Assembly: GCA_028242535.1 (NCBI GenBank)
Contig: JAOJYB010000004.1
Coordinates: forward strand, 1 to 64,000
Source: Candidatus Nitrosopelagicus sp.
GTDB taxonomy: Archaea; Thermoproteota; Nitrososphaeria; Nitrososphaerales; Nitrosopumilaceae
DNA length: 64,000 nucleotides
Reading direction: 5' to 3'
In this document: positions 1 through 8,457 of the stretch, in pieces
Layout: every line of letters begins with the position of its first letter
Numbering within the stretch: the first letter of the stretch is position 1
Notes under the pieces: generated by a model
Told to the model about the DNA's origin: nothing
Database searches by the model: none
Seen by the model: only the letters and a program-made list of their open reading frames with translations
Program-made: the position numbers and the translations under genes

Positions 1-1
1 T

Positions 2-73
2 AAAGAAACTGCGGATGAAGAACGACGTGCATATCTTGAAGAAGCTCGCTCACAAGAAGCAAGTTCCGATTAG
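2..73 (+). CDS. C-terminal end of a protein cut by the window edge
   Basis: An open frame runs from the first bases to a TAG stop at 71-73. The 23 visible residues are strongly charged (ETADEERRAYLEEARSQEAS) and look like a hydrophilic helical tail. The start and any domain lie outside the window, so no function can be given. The next gene begins 34 bases downstream on the same strand. Confidence 0.5.
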   Translation, partial: KETADEERRAYLEEARSQEASSD

Positions 74-107
74 AAATCCTTTTCACATAGAATAGTATGT
101 CTAATTC

Positions 108-347
108 ATGAAAGCTCTATGCATGATTACAGTGAAACCAGGTATGGTTGACAAAGTTGTTCAAATTTTAAGGAAAAAAAGAAAAATTTCAAAAGATATT
201 ATGATTGTTACAGGCAGGGCAGACATATGTGTAATTTTGAATTCATCCATAGATGAAATTAATACTGTTGTAATTGATCTAAAGAATGTAAAAGAAATTG
301 TGGATACTGAAACATTAATCGAAGTGGAGGTTGATATGGGATGGTAA
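108..347 (+). CDS. Stand-alone RAM (Lrp/AsnC ligand-binding) domain protein
   Basis: This 79-residue protein has the length and beta-alpha-beta-beta-alpha-beta pattern of the effector-binding (RAM/ACT-like) half of Lrp/AsnC regulators. It opens with ALCMITVKPG and has a central 'VTGRADICVIL' strand where the family usually has a G-x-(Y/A)-D motif. There is no helix-turn-helix, so it cannot bind DNA as Lrp does. Stand-alone RAM proteins are usually small-molecule sensors or partners of full Lrp proteins; the ligand is unknown. Its last 7 bases overlap the start of a second RAM gene, so the two are probably co-translated and may form mixed oligomers (inference). Confidence 0.8.
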   Translation: MKALCMITVKPGMVDKVVQILRKKRKISKDIMIVTGRADICVILNSSIDEINTVVIDLKNVKEIVDTETLIEVEVDMGW

Positions 348-562
348 GAGCAGTGATACTTGTAAAATCGCCAAAAAAACTTATAGCTGCAAGATTAAGA
401 AAAGTGGATAAAGTCACAGAGTCTTTTCCTGTTAGTGGTCAATATGACGCAGTTGCAGTAATTGATGTAAATGAATTATTCGAGATTAAAGATATTACAA
501 CTCAAATACAAAAAATACCTGGGGTGATTAGAACTGAAACCCTGGTAGAGGTAAATCCGTAA
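341..562 (+). CDS. Second stand-alone RAM (Lrp/AsnC ligand-binding) domain protein
   Basis: This 73-residue paralogue overlaps the preceding RAM gene by 7 bases. It shows the same fold pattern: a first strand 'VRAVILVKSPKK', the family-typical 'VSGQYDAVAVIDV' and a closing 'TETLVEVNP' that parallels 'TETLIEVEV' in its neighbour. There is no helix-turn-helix. Tandem RAM genes suggest a hetero-oligomeric sensor, but neither ligand nor target is visible. A third RAM protein occurs beside purF at 46472-46720. Confidence 0.8.
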   Translation: MVRAVILVKSPKKLIAARLRKVDKVTESFPVSGQYDAVAVIDVNELFEIKDITTQIQKIPGVIRTETLVEVNP

Positions 563-594
563 AATCTTATAACTAATAATTGATATAATAATAT

Positions 595-1014
595 ATGAAC
601 ATAAAACGAATTGGAAATATTATTCTTGAGGTAAAGGATTTAGATATCTCAATTAAATTTTATCACGAAGTTTTAGGAATGCCAATAAAAAATGAGAGAC
701 GAAATTGGGTAGATTTAGGACAACAATCCGGAGGAGTGTTAAGCCTACATCCTGCATCTCTAACAACACCTAATACAGAAACCTCAAAAGGAAATGGAAT
801 TTTAATTGGATTAACGGTAGGAGATTTACAATCTGCAATGGAAGAATTAAAAAAATCCAATGTGAAAGTTTTCAGAGATGATCAAAAAAGACAAGCAGGA
901 AAAAATGCAATAATTTTAGATCCTGACGGATATATGATATCATTATTTGAGCCTGACTTTTCAGAAGACAAAGCGACGCAAACTACAGGATATGTTGGGT
1001 TCACTCCGGAGTGA
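595..1014 (+). CDS. VOC/glyoxalase-superfamily protein
   Basis: The 139-residue product has the paired beta-alpha-beta-beta-beta modules of the vicinal-oxygen-chelate fold: 'DLDISIKFYHEVLGMP' near residues 13-28 and 'PDGYMISLFEPDF' near the C-terminus. That glutamate is at a usual metal-ligand position, but the usual first-strand histidine is Asn ('GNIILEV') and no second ligand histidine is obvious, so metal-dependent catalysis is uncertain. Family members include glyoxalases, ring-cleaving dioxygenases and drug-binding proteins; the substrate cannot be told from sequence. It meets a convergent gene tail to tail with 14 bases of overlap. Confidence 0.75.
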   Translation: MNIKRIGNIILEVKDLDISIKFYHEVLGMPIKNERRNWVDLGQQSGGVLSLHPASLTTPNTETSKGNGILIGLTVGDLQSAMEELKKSNVKVFRDDQKRQAGKNAIILDPDGYMISLFEPDFSEDKATQTTGYVGFTPE

Positions 1015-1387
1015 TTAACTTTTTAATTTTATTAATTAATACAGATGTTGGTTTTGTTTTTGGATTAGTAGTAATATAATATGTTCTGTTGTTTTTATGA
1101 AATAATAAAATGTTAATTTTTTTGTGACGGATGTGAATAAATTCTATCTCACCTAATTCCTTGGTGGATTTTTCTCTTAATTTCATTATTGATGAAATTG
1201 TAAAAAACTCTTCTCTAATGGAATTTGGGGAAAAAATAGGTTTAATCCCAGGTCTAATTTTTCCAGAGATTGTACGTCCATGTTGATTAAAAACACCTGC
1301 ATATCTGATTGTTTTTGAAAAGGACAGGATCTTTTCACATCTATTTTTATGAAGAGATATGGTTTTGTCCCACAACTCTTTATTCAT
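1001..1387 (-). CDS. DUF6659-like protein (roadblock-type fold suspected)
   Basis: This 128-residue protein is clearly related to the one at 57548-57925. Both have an N-terminal helix, then 'IRYAGVFNQHGRTI' here against 'IRFVAIISKNGKIL' there, a middle helix with 'KLREKSTKELGEIEFIHI', a strand ending in a T/V-x-x-x-P turn and a C-terminal 'INKIKKL' helix. The family recurs in thaumarchaea and is recalled as DUF6659. The strand-helix order resembles small roadblock/longin-like domains, but this is inference. Partner and role are unknown. The 3' end overlaps the VOC gene. Confidence 0.65.
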   Translation of the reverse strand: MNKELWDKTISLHKNRCEKILSFSKTIRYAGVFNQHGRTISGKIRPGIKPIFSPNSIREEFFTISSIMKLREKSTKELGEIEFIHIRHKKINILLFHKNNRTYYITTNPKTKPTSVLINKIKKLITPE

Positions 1388-1441
1388 ATATTTTGTAAAG
1401 ATATCAAATTAATAAACCACGTCAAAGGCATATCATTAAAA

Positions 1442-1621
1442 TTGAATAAAGAAATTAAGATAAAAATAAATCAACTACTTTGCTCTGATGCAGTAAATTA
1501 TCTTGAGACCTCAGAAAGACTAGTTCTCGATAACATTCTGCATATGAAAGTACTTTCTCAATTAGAAACTAAGAATCTCTATAAAATCATTGAAAAATAT
1601 AAAAAATTTCTTAAAAATTAG
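1442..1621 (+). CDS. Small hypothetical protein (59 aa, TTG start)
   Basis: An open frame extends upstream to an ATG at 1349, but that part would overlap the divergent DUF6659-like gene. A TTG at 1442 lies about 32 bases after an AT-rich TATA-like box (1406-1413), which makes it the likelier start. The product is basic and helical, with 'LETSERLVLDNILHMKVL' in the middle and a Lys-rich end. No family is recognised. The 3' end overlaps the next convergent gene by 11 bases. Confidence 0.4.
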   Translation: MNKEIKIKINQLLCSDAVNYLETSERLVLDNILHMKVLSQLETKNLYKIIEKYKKFLKN

Positions 1622-1994
1622 ATTGTGATGACTTTTTATCAGATTTTTGAAGTTCTTTTTTTAATTCAAGATTTTCTTTGAGTAGTTTATCATTCGCTTC
1701 TTTTAGAAGAGAAAATGATTTTTCTCGGTTGTATAGTGGATGGCCAGGTGGAAATATTGATTCTTTTGCGTTTAGTAAGCCATCAGCATACTGACGAAAC
1801 ATTTGATTAAAATCTTCAAGATTTGGCATCATAGATGCATTTCTTTTGTTAAATTGTTCACGAATTTTTTGAATTCCAGAGAATCCTGTAGGAGGGTTGC
1901 TCTTAGGAGGGTAGCGTATAGAGTTATCATTTCCTTGAGAAGTATCTATTGAATTGAATGGTGTTTTTTTCTGATTATAAAATCCAGTATCCAT
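1611..1994 (-). CDS. Hypothetical protein with C-terminal coiled coil
   Basis: With the start at ATG 1994 (a TATA-like box on this strand lies at 2015-2022, about 26 bases upstream) the product is 127 residues. The N-terminal half is polar and Pro/Asn-rich, probably unstructured. The middle carries 'MFRQYADGLLNAKESIFPPG', and the last 40 residues form a heptad-like Leu/Lys/Glu helix ('NDKLLKENLELKKELQKS') typical of a short coiled coil. This suggests an adaptor or oligomeric protein; function unknown. A TTG at 2015 is the alternative start. Confidence 0.55.
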   Translation of the reverse strand: MDTGFYNQKKTPFNSIDTSQGNDNSIRYPPKSNPPTGFSGIQKIREQFNKRNASMMPNLEDFNQMFRQYADGLLNAKESIFPPGHPLYNREKSFSLLKEANDKLLKENLELKKELQKSDKKSSQSNF

Positions 1995-2127
1995 AATATA
2001 TTGATTCTTGGACAATATTTTAGCATTCGTATATGATAACTAGGCTTAGATTGTGAATAAACATCAATTTTTAGTCATATTCTTCTGATCGCAGATCCTT
2101 ATAGCGATCATAAATTTGGATTGATTC

Positions 2128-2277
2128 ATGCAACACAATAAAGTAAAACGTTGTCTAAAATGTGAAAAGATAATCCATGAAGGCGAATTACACAAGATTG
2201 TGATGTATGTTGTAGAAGAGCAATTTACAGAACACCACTATGAACACGTAGAATGCCCCGACAAATTTACAATTTAA
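2128..2277 (+). CDS. 49-aa Cys/His small protein, putative zinc ribbon
   Basis: A short ATG frame encodes 49 residues with 'CLKCEKIIHEGELHKIV' near the start and a third Cys plus several His near the end ('EHHYEHVECPDKF'). The CxxC and later Cys/His could hold one zinc ion. The 3' end overlaps the convergent cyclase gene by 4 bases, a packing common for real genes here. It may be a degenerate zinc-binding adaptor; no function is proposed. Confidence 0.5.
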   Translation: MQHNKVKRCLKCEKIIHEGELHKIVMYVVEEQFTEHHYEHVECPDKFTI

Positions 2278-3089
2278 TCAGAATGATGATAAACTGGATA
2301 TAATTCTCCAGTATCTCTGCTATGATATTTCCATTCCCCCTCATTCCATATCTTTTTAGAGAATTCATTTTGAACTGAAGGATGAATTCTGTTATAGACA
2401 TCTTCGCCTATTAGAATTTCTTGAGGTTTTGCTTTTCCTTGAATCTTTGCTGCAATATTCATCGTAGGGCCTAAAATGTCTACATGTGATTTTTCAGCAT
2501 CTGACCCATATCTGATAATCATGTTTGTTCCAAAATCTACTCCAATTTTGACAAATAAATCTGGATAATCATATTGATTTAGGATTGGATTGATTCCTTC
2601 TTCAATAATTTTTATCATGGATTTTGCACAACTGACCGCATTATCTGCTGCAATTAAGGAACTAGTATGTACAAAATATCCGATAACTGCATCACCTACA
2701 AATTTTAATGTAAATCCCCCATGATGTCTGATTGCAAATGCCATTTCTTGAGCAAAAGAACTGATTATTATTGCAATCTTCTCTTCAGGTAGTGTTAATG
2801 TGATATCTGTAGACCCCACTAAATCCACATACAAAACTACCATAGATTGTTTTTCATGAACATGTTTTCGGAGATATGCATCAGATCTGTCCACTGTTGC
2901 ATCATACTCAATTCCTTTTTTTAACGAACTCCATATTCTTTGTTGAGTTTCTTTAATCATGGTATCTGAATCTACTACCTTTTCAGAACTCTTTCCAAGC
3001 ATCATATCTGCAACACTACCTTTTTGAGTCGTATCTGATTGAGCAAAATTCGAATCTGCAGGCAAAATCGAATCCTCTTTTTTAGACAT
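2274..3089 (-). CDS. Class III adenylate/guanylate cyclase-domain protein
   Basis: The 271-residue protein has a polar N-terminus (about 1-60) followed by one class III nucleotidyl cyclase domain. Visible motifs are the first metal aspartate in 'YVDLVGST' (D89), the second in 'KFVGDAVIGYF' (D133), a substrate-selecting Lys (K129) and Asp (D204, 'VDILGP') that point to ATP rather than GTP, and the transition-state Asn N211. The catalytic Arg expected four residues after that Asn is Lys (K215, 'MNIAAKIQ'). There is no receptor, HAMP or membrane segment, so it should be soluble and work as a homodimer. A cyclic-nucleotide signal is possible, but activity is uncertain because of the Lys. Confidence 0.85.
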   Translation of the reverse strand: MSKKEDSILPADSNFAQSDTTQKGSVADMMLGKSSEKVVDSDTMIKETQQRIWSSLKKGIEYDATVDRSDAYLRKHVHEKQSMVVLYVDLVGSTDITLTLPEEKIAIIISSFAQEMAFAIRHHGGFTLKFVGDAVIGYFVHTSSLIAADNAVSCAKSMIKIIEEGINPILNQYDYPDLFVKIGVDFGTNMIIRYGSDAEKSHVDILGPTMNIAAKIQGKAKPQEILIGEDVYNRIHPSVQNEFSKKIWNEGEWKYHSRDTGELYPVYHHSD

Positions 3090-3114
3090 GTGTTATTTTG
3101 ATAAGTTACTACTT

Positions 3115-3936
3115 TTATTCTTTTTTTGTGAAAATATACGGTGTCTCAAATTTTTGGTCCATTGTCCAATAAGTTGGTAAGGAAATAGTCGAAATTACCG
3201 CTAATTGAAATTTTTTGATTAGTTCATCCCATCCAAAATTCGATTGAACTTTTGAAAATCTTCTTTGAGGATAACTACCCGTGAGAGCAAATGCAGAATC
3301 ACCTAAAATAACATCATTTTGTAATACATTTGTAATTACGGAGTCAGCTAATATTTCTCCAATTTCGGGCACACCTCCAATAACAAAAACAGTTGCTTTT
3401 GATGGAATTTTCTGAAAATCGTATACTGTTGCATCAGAACAGCTAGGATTAAACAAAACTCCCGTCTTTGCTGATAATTCTTTTTGCATTGCAACTAAAT
3501 TCTCATCAATTTCAATAGAAATTGAATCCATCCCTAAAATTTTTCCACAATATGCAATTCTGCCATCTCCTGAACCTATGTCTATGATCTGTTCAAATCC
3601 AAGATTTTGTGCTTCACATGCCAATGCATATGCTGAAAGCATCCATGTGGGATAAAACGGGGCATAACTTGTATCATGTTTTATGCTATCAATCCAATAA
3701 TTATTTAGATCTCCTTCAAATATAGTGCAATTTACATCGCAGAGTCTTTCAGATATTTGATTTGAGTAAATGGGGTTATTCTCTAGAAACTTATGAAGTA
3801 AGGATAGATGATTTTTTTCAACTACAAATGAATCCGAAGGTGAGTTAGGCAAAATTTCAGTGGTGTGACTATTGCCTTTGTATGATTTTACAAATTCACG
3901 TTTTAGTTTGCAGATATTATTAGAAAAAGTTTCCAT
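3115..3936 (-). CDS. Class I SAM-dependent methyltransferase
   Basis: The 273-residue protein has a roughly 90-residue N-terminal extension and then a Rossmann-type methyltransferase domain. Motif I is 'IIDIGSGDGRIAYCG' and the acidic end of strand 2 is 'SISIEIDENLVAM'. 'DLGSGDGR'-type motifs occur in archaeal protein-lysine methyltransferases, so a protein substrate is one option, but the acceptor cannot be read from sequence. The gene lies 25 bases downstream of nothing on its own strand except the cyclase that follows it, so the two may be transcribed together. Confidence 0.7.
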   Translation of the reverse strand: METFSNNICKLKREFVKSYKGNSHTTEILPNSPSDSFVVEKNHLSLLHKFLENNPIYSNQISERLCDVNCTIFEGDLNNYWIDSIKHDTSYAPFYPTWMLSAYALACEAQNLGFEQIIDIGSGDGRIAYCGKILGMDSISIEIDENLVAMQKELSAKTGVLFNPSCSDATVYDFQKIPSKATVFVIGGVPEIGEILADSVITNVLQNDVILGDSAFALTGSYPQRRFSKVQSNFGWDELIKKFQLAVISTISLPTYWTMDQKFETPYIFTKKE

Positions 3937-3974
3937 AAATGATAGAATTTAAGGAAGTATATGAAAGAAATCAT

Positions 3975-4820
3975 ATGAGAATAGGTAATATCACAAATAA
4001 TGAGTTCTTTTTAGAATTAAACAAACTGAATGAAAAGATTCAGGAAGAATTCCTTAAAAAAATTATTCATGAAACTAGAACTGTAACATGTGATGTAATG
4101 TTAGGTGATAGTACTACAAAACACGTAGAAACTTTTGATATTAAAAATGTGGAAGTTTTCTTTGGAGATTTTAATTCAAAATTATCAGAATGGAGTTCAC
4201 AAGGCGTCACATACTCTAGCGATGAAGATTTAAGACGAATATTTATAAAATCAGAAATTAGGGCTGAGGATTATATTTTATCACTACATGCTTCGTTACA
4301 GTATCATGTTTTATTATATTACAGACCATTGCAAAAAGTAATTGAATTACAGAAAAAACTTGCTGGATTAATTAACAATTCTGGTGATTCTGAATCAAAA
4401 TATAAAGATGAAAGTGAGAGATTGATACTTGAAAAATTAAATGAATTAGGATTCAAGGATATGGCTAAACAAGAATTATTTGAATTATTTTATAATAATG
4501 AAGAATTAGCATTAAAAATAAAGAAAATGATTGATGAATCTCAACCAGAGATTATTGACATTCAAGATAAGAAAAACCAATTGTTTAAAGAATTGGATAA
4601 TTTGTTATTAGAGACATTTCATACGACATCAGTTATGATTGATGAACAAAAACTGGTTAATGGGGAAGAAGGATGTTTATGTAATATTGATCTGGAATAT
4701 ATTGACAATGGTGCAAAACAGGGACTGATTGATGCATCAATCATTACTGAACAACTCAAAGTCAGGATCCGACAGTGTGTTGAGAATATTCTCAATGTAA
4801 TTTTAGAAAATAAATCATAA
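3975..4820 (+). CDS. Hypothetical helical protein (281 aa)
   Basis: An ATG at 3975 sits about 26 bases after a TATA-like 'aatttaag' at 3946-3953, so it is preferred over the ATG at 3939, three bases from the divergent methyltransferase start. The product is acidic and largely helical, with 'LLYYRPLQKVIELQKKLAGL' in the middle, an 'LNELGFKDMAKQELFELF' segment and a C-terminal stretch with two Cys (EEGCLCNIDLEYID). No domain is recognised. It may act with the divergent methyltransferase or cyclase, with which it shares a control region. Confidence 0.6.
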   Translation: MRIGNITNNEFFLELNKLNEKIQEEFLKKIIHETRTVTCDVMLGDSTTKHVETFDIKNVEVFFGDFNSKLSEWSSQGVTYSSDEDLRRIFIKSEIRAEDYILSLHASLQYHVLLYYRPLQKVIELQKKLAGLINNSGDSESKYKDESERLILEKLNELGFKDMAKQELFELFYNNEELALKIKKMIDESQPEIIDIQDKKNQLFKELDNLLLETFHTTSVMIDEQKLVNGEEGCLCNIDLEYIDNGAKQGLIDASIITEQLKVRIRQCVENILNVILENKS

Positions 4821-4985
4821 TCAAGGGCACAAAGGCCATTATGCCTTTTCGGGGAATTGCACCACTTGACTAATGATTTAGAGTTTGATCGCAAGTATTT
4901 AGGAATTTTTTAATTTCTAGGCATAAATTAAAGAAGTCAGTTGGTTTCATACAATTTAATTATGTACTGAATGTGCAACAATTCC

Positions 4986-6194
4986 ATGACGATAACGTAT
5001 GAGGATGTTGTGAAGGCACAGCAAACTCAGAATAAAGTAATTCGAAAGACAAATCTAGAATTTTCTGAAACATTTAGTAAAATTTGCGGAGCTAACGTAT
5101 ATCTTAAAAATGAATATGAACAAAAAACAGGTTCATTTAAAATTCGTGGAGCATATTATAAAATCAAATCCTTGACTGATGATGAGAAAAACAAAGGAGT
5201 TGTTGCAGCATCTGCAGGAAATCATTCACAGGGAGTTGCATTTGCATCTCACATTGAAAATATTCCATGTACAATAGTGATGCCAAAAAATGCATCCCCC
5301 GCAAAAGTAGCTGCGACCAGAGGCTATGGTGCTAAAGTTGTTTTGGAGGGCACCACTTATGATGAATCATGGGCATATGCTAAAAAAATATCTGAAGAAT
5401 CAGATTCAACAATAATTCATGCCTTTGATGACTCACATGTAATTGCAGGTCAAGGAGTAATTGGCTTAGAGATAATTGAACAATTACCTAATGTAGATGA
5501 AATCTATGTTCCAATTGGAGGGGGAGGATTAGCCGCAGGAATCATCCTGGCAGTAAAAGAAAAACATCCTCATGTGAAAATTATAGGAGTTGAATCTAAT
5601 GCTTATCCTGCAATGAAGAAATCCTTAGAAAATAATTCACTTGAAACAGTGAATGGAGCGACAACTATCGCTGACGGCATATCTGTGAAGACACCTGGAA
5701 AGTTAACTTTTGAAATAGTCAAACAAAAAATCGATAAGATTGTCACTGTAGATGATAGTGAAATAATTAATGCAATGTTTTTGTTAATGGAGCGTTCAAA
5801 AGCAGTAGTTGAACCTGCAGGTGCAGTAGCACTTGCATACATCTTAAAACATAACCCTGAGTCAGGAAAGAATGTCGTTCCCATATTATGTGGAGGGAAC
5901 ATAGACATGTATCTTTTGGGTCAAATTGTTTCTAAAGGGTTATCTGGAATGGGAAGAATGCTAAAAATTTCCGTCCTACTAAAAGATAAGCCTGGAGCAT
6001 TAAAGGAGTTAGTTGATGAAATCTCTTCAATTAATGTAAATATTGTTGAAGTAATTCATGACAGACTAAGTTCTGAAGTAAATGCAGGCTCTGCAGAGGT
6101 AACAATTAGTCTTGAAACAGAAGATCAAAATCAATCAAATGAATTAATCAATCATTTACGAGACAAAAATATTGAATTTCAGGTTATATCTTAA
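4986..6194 (+). CDS. ilvA: Threonine dehydratase (threonine ammonia-lyase), biosynthetic
   Basis: This PLP enzyme deaminates threonine to 2-oxobutanoate, the first step to isoleucine. The Schiff-base lysine is in 'TGSFKIRGAYYK' (K52), the phosphate-binding glycine loop is 'PIGGGGLAAGI', and a single C-terminal ACT domain begins near residue 320 ('KISVLLKDKPGALKELV'), which normally gives allosteric control by branched-chain amino acids. An upstream ATG at 4971 exists, but a TATA-like box at 4953-4960 places initiation near 4983, favouring 4986. It meets purE tail to tail with 4 bases of overlap. Confidence 0.92.
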   Translation: MTITYEDVVKAQQTQNKVIRKTNLEFSETFSKICGANVYLKNEYEQKTGSFKIRGAYYKIKSLTDDEKNKGVVAASAGNHSQGVAFASHIENIPCTIVMPKNASPAKVAATRGYGAKVVLEGTTYDESWAYAKKISEESDSTIIHAFDDSHVIAGQGVIGLEIIEQLPNVDEIYVPIGGGGLAAGIILAVKEKHPHVKIIGVESNAYPAMKKSLENNSLETVNGATTIADGISVKTPGKLTFEIVKQKIDKIVTVDDSEIINAMFLLMERSKAVVEPAGAVALAYILKHNPESGKNVVPILCGGNIDMYLLGQIVSKGLSGMGRMLKISVLLKDKPGALKELVDEISSINVNIVEVIHDRLSSEVNAGSAEVTISLETEDQNQSNELINHLRDKNIEFQVIS

Positions 6195-6802
6195 CGGAAT
6201 TTCTTCTTCACAAATTTAGATAAACCTAATTTCTTCAGCTCTTCAGATTCTTTTAGAACTGAAGTATATTGATCAAATTTATGTTTCTTCAATTTGGTTT
6301 TGATTTCTGGGAAAGAATTCCCAAGAATTTTTAGTGCATAAATTCCTGCATTTGATGCTTTGTTAATTCCAACCGCCACCACCGGAGAACCGGTCGGCAT
6401 TTCTGAAATTGACAAAAGAGAATCAAGGCCGCCAAATGCGGAATATTTGTTTTTATCGGATTTTTTCAGTTGTTTATCATTGTACACCATGATTGGAACT
6501 CCTATGACAGGAATTGTTGTATGTGATGCAATCATTCCGGGAAGATGTGCAGCTCCGCCAGCACCTGCAATTATAACTTTGAAGTTGTTTTTTTCAGCAT
6601 GTTTGGCATACTCATCCAATCTTTCAGGAGTACGATGTGCAGAAATTATCTGATCTTCATGTGAAATTGAAAAGGAATCTAGAATTTCAGCTGCACCATG
6701 CATGATACGGCTATCTGAGCTTGAACCCATGATTATTCCAACAAGTGGTTTTTTTGATTTCAATATTTTTTCAATCTTTCTGGTGTTTTTAAACAATTTC
6801 AA
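6191..6802 (-). CDS. purE: N5-carboxyaminoimidazole ribonucleotide mutase (PurE class I)
   Basis: PurE converts N5-CAIR to CAIR in purine synthesis. The phosphate-binding 'GIIMGSSSDSRIM', catalytic-loop 'ISAHRTPERL' and 'IAGAGGAAHLPGM' are intact. At 203 residues it is longer than the usual 160-170; a basic N-terminal extension and a Lys-rich C-terminus account for the difference. It is divergent from purK with only 49 bases between starts, so the two are probably controlled together. PurE and PurK act in sequence, which supports the class I assignment. Confidence 0.95.
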   Translation of the reverse strand: MKLFKNTRKIEKILKSKKPLVGIIMGSSSDSRIMHGAAEILDSFSISHEDQIISAHRTPERLDEYAKHAEKNNFKVIIAGAGGAAHLPGMIASHTTIPVIGVPIMVYNDKQLKKSDKNKYSAFGGLDSLLSISEMPTGSPVVAVGINKASNAGIYALKILGNSFPEIKTKLKKHKFDQYTSVLKESEELKKLGLSKFVKKKFR

Positions 6803-6851
6803 TCGAAAAATTTCGACAAACTATTATGTATTACAGAAATTGTTTGACGTT

Positions 6852-8006
6852 ATGAGCAAGGTTCTAGGAATAATAGGTGGAGGCCAATTAGGAATGATGC
6901 TTACTGAAGCAGCTCAAAATATGAAAGAGGAAATCTCAAAGATCATAGTATTAGACCCTACAGAAAACTGTCCAGCATCAAAAGTTGGTGCAGAACAAAT
7001 TATTGCAGATTTCAAAGATAAAAATGCAATTAAAAAATTATCCGAATTATCAGATATCATAACATATGAAATTGAATCAGGTGACAGTGATACATTAAAA
7101 AAACTAGAAGAGCATACCGAGATAAGTCCATCACCTGGAACCCTAAAAACTATTCAAGACAAATTACTACAAAAGCAGTTTTTGCAAAAGAACGGCATCC
7201 CTGTGGCAGAATTTGCAATAATTGAAAATAAAGAGGAATTAGGCCAAATGATAGACAAGATGGGGCTTCCATTATTATTAAAAATGAGAAAAGATGCATA
7301 CGACGGACGAGGAAATTATAAGATTAATTCAAAATCAGACATTGACGATGCATTAGATTTATTTTCAGGAAAATCACTCATGGTAGAAAAATTCATAAAA
7401 TTTGAAAAAGAAGTTTCAGTTATAGCTGCAAGAAATACTAAAGGCGAGATTGCAACATATCCGGTAGTAGAAAATATTCATGAAAATAACATACTAAAAA
7501 TGACAATTGCGCCAGGTCGTGTTTCAGAGAATGTAAAAAAACAAGCAGAGCAAATAGCTGAAAAAACCATGGAAGTGTTACATGGTGCCGGTGTTTTCGG
7601 AATTGAAATGTTTGTTACATCAGATGATGAAGTTTTGATAAATGAGATTGCACCGAGAGTGCATAATTCTGGACATCATACGTTACAATCTAGTGATACA
7701 TCTCAGTTTGAACAACATCTAAGAGCAATTTTAGGGATGAATTTGGGCGATGTGTCGATTAAATCTCCAACTATCATGTACAATATTCTAGGTCCTGCAA
7801 CATTTCAAGGTGAATATAATGTATTATGCCCTAAAAAAAATAATATTTTTTTGAAGATGTATGGAAAACTAGAATCCAAGCCTAAAAGAAAAATTGGACA
7901 TATCAACATTGTAGATAAAGACAATTTAGGCATGAATGAATTGTTAGCCCAAGTTGAAGATTTAAAGAAGAATCTAGTTATCGAACCAAAACAAACCCAG
8001 TACTAG
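6852..8006 (+). CDS. purK: N5-carboxyaminoimidazole ribonucleotide synthase (PurK)
   Basis: PurK is the ATP-grasp enzyme that carboxylates AIR with ATP and bicarbonate, supplying PurE. The protein starts with the typical 'VLGIIGGGQLGMMLTEAA', contains 'KMRKDAYDGRGNYKI' for nucleotide binding and ends the ATP-grasp core with 'INEIAPRVHNSGHHT', a PurK signature. The open frame continues 150 bases upstream through the promoter region and into purE, but ATG 6852 gives the usual 384 residues and N-terminus. It is divergent from purE. Confidence 0.95.
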   Translation: MSKVLGIIGGGQLGMMLTEAAQNMKEEISKIIVLDPTENCPASKVGAEQIIADFKDKNAIKKLSELSDIITYEIESGDSDTLKKLEEHTEISPSPGTLKTIQDKLLQKQFLQKNGIPVAEFAIIENKEELGQMIDKMGLPLLLKMRKDAYDGRGNYKINSKSDIDDALDLFSGKSLMVEKFIKFEKEVSVIAARNTKGEIATYPVVENIHENNILKMTIAPGRVSENVKKQAEQIAEKTMEVLHGAGVFGIEMFVTSDDEVLINEIAPRVHNSGHHTLQSSDTSQFEQHLRAILGMNLGDVSIKSPTIMYNILGPATFQGEYNVLCPKKNNIFLKMYGKLESKPKRKIGHINIVDKDNLGMNELLAQVEDLKKNLVIEPKQTQY

Positions 8007-8056
8007 TTTCAAAATTTATCAAAATAGTTTATTAATACTTAATTTTAAAAAATAAC

Positions 8057-8449
8057 ATGGCATTAAAAGCATCATTAGTAATCACAGGCATTGCAATAGG
8101 ATTGTTAGTATTGTATGGTGCAGATATTGTAGCCAGTATAAACATGGATGGTGAGATTGGGGAAAAAAGTGACGGATTTCTACCGCTAAATGATATGCAA
8201 AGAGGTATGGGCTTAGGAGGTCCTGCAATAATTTTGCCGATAATTGCATTTTTCATATCTCTAAAAGAATCATCAAAAGGATTAGGCGGCATGATTATTA
8301 TTTCAGGGGTCTTAATCTTGATTGGCGGTTTAGCAATGGTTGGAACCCCTGCACCAGAAGGCGTAGAAAGAAATCCTGTAATGTTATTTGCTCCAGGAAT
8401 TTTCCAAATTGCATTAGGTGCAATAAAGATAAAGAAGTCATCAAATTAG
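8057..8449 (+). CDS. Small multi-pass membrane protein
   Basis: The 130-residue protein has about four hydrophobic segments: residues 5-25, 52-68, 77-96 and 106-120. A polar loop between the first two carries 'EIGEKSDGFLPLNDMQRG'. There are no motifs for transport or catalysis. Thaumarchaeal genomes hold many such small membrane proteins; none is named here. It is followed after 8 bases by a small zinc-ribbon gene and then DedA, suggesting one transcript. Confidence 0.6.
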   Translation: MALKASLVITGIAIGLLVLYGADIVASINMDGEIGEKSDGFLPLNDMQRGMGLGGPAIILPIIAFFISLKESSKGLGGMIIISGVLILIGGLAMVGTPAPEGVERNPVMLFAPGIFQIALGAIKIKKSSN

Positions 8450-8457
8450 AATTTCAC

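Noticed and set aside
4619-4894. 91-codon minus-strand frame over the end of the 3975 gene
   Set aside because: Overlaps the larger frame and has no motif; the forward frame is better supported by its promoter.
4821-4970. Possible RNA gene after the 3975 gene
   Set aside because: A weak aaggc/gcctt hairpin at about 4843-4858 is seen but no tRNA or known RNA shape; the ilvA promoter explains the rest.
6702-6851. N-terminal extension of purK
   Set aside because: It would run through the purE start region and add 50 residues absent from PurK proteins; ATG 6852 gives the family start.
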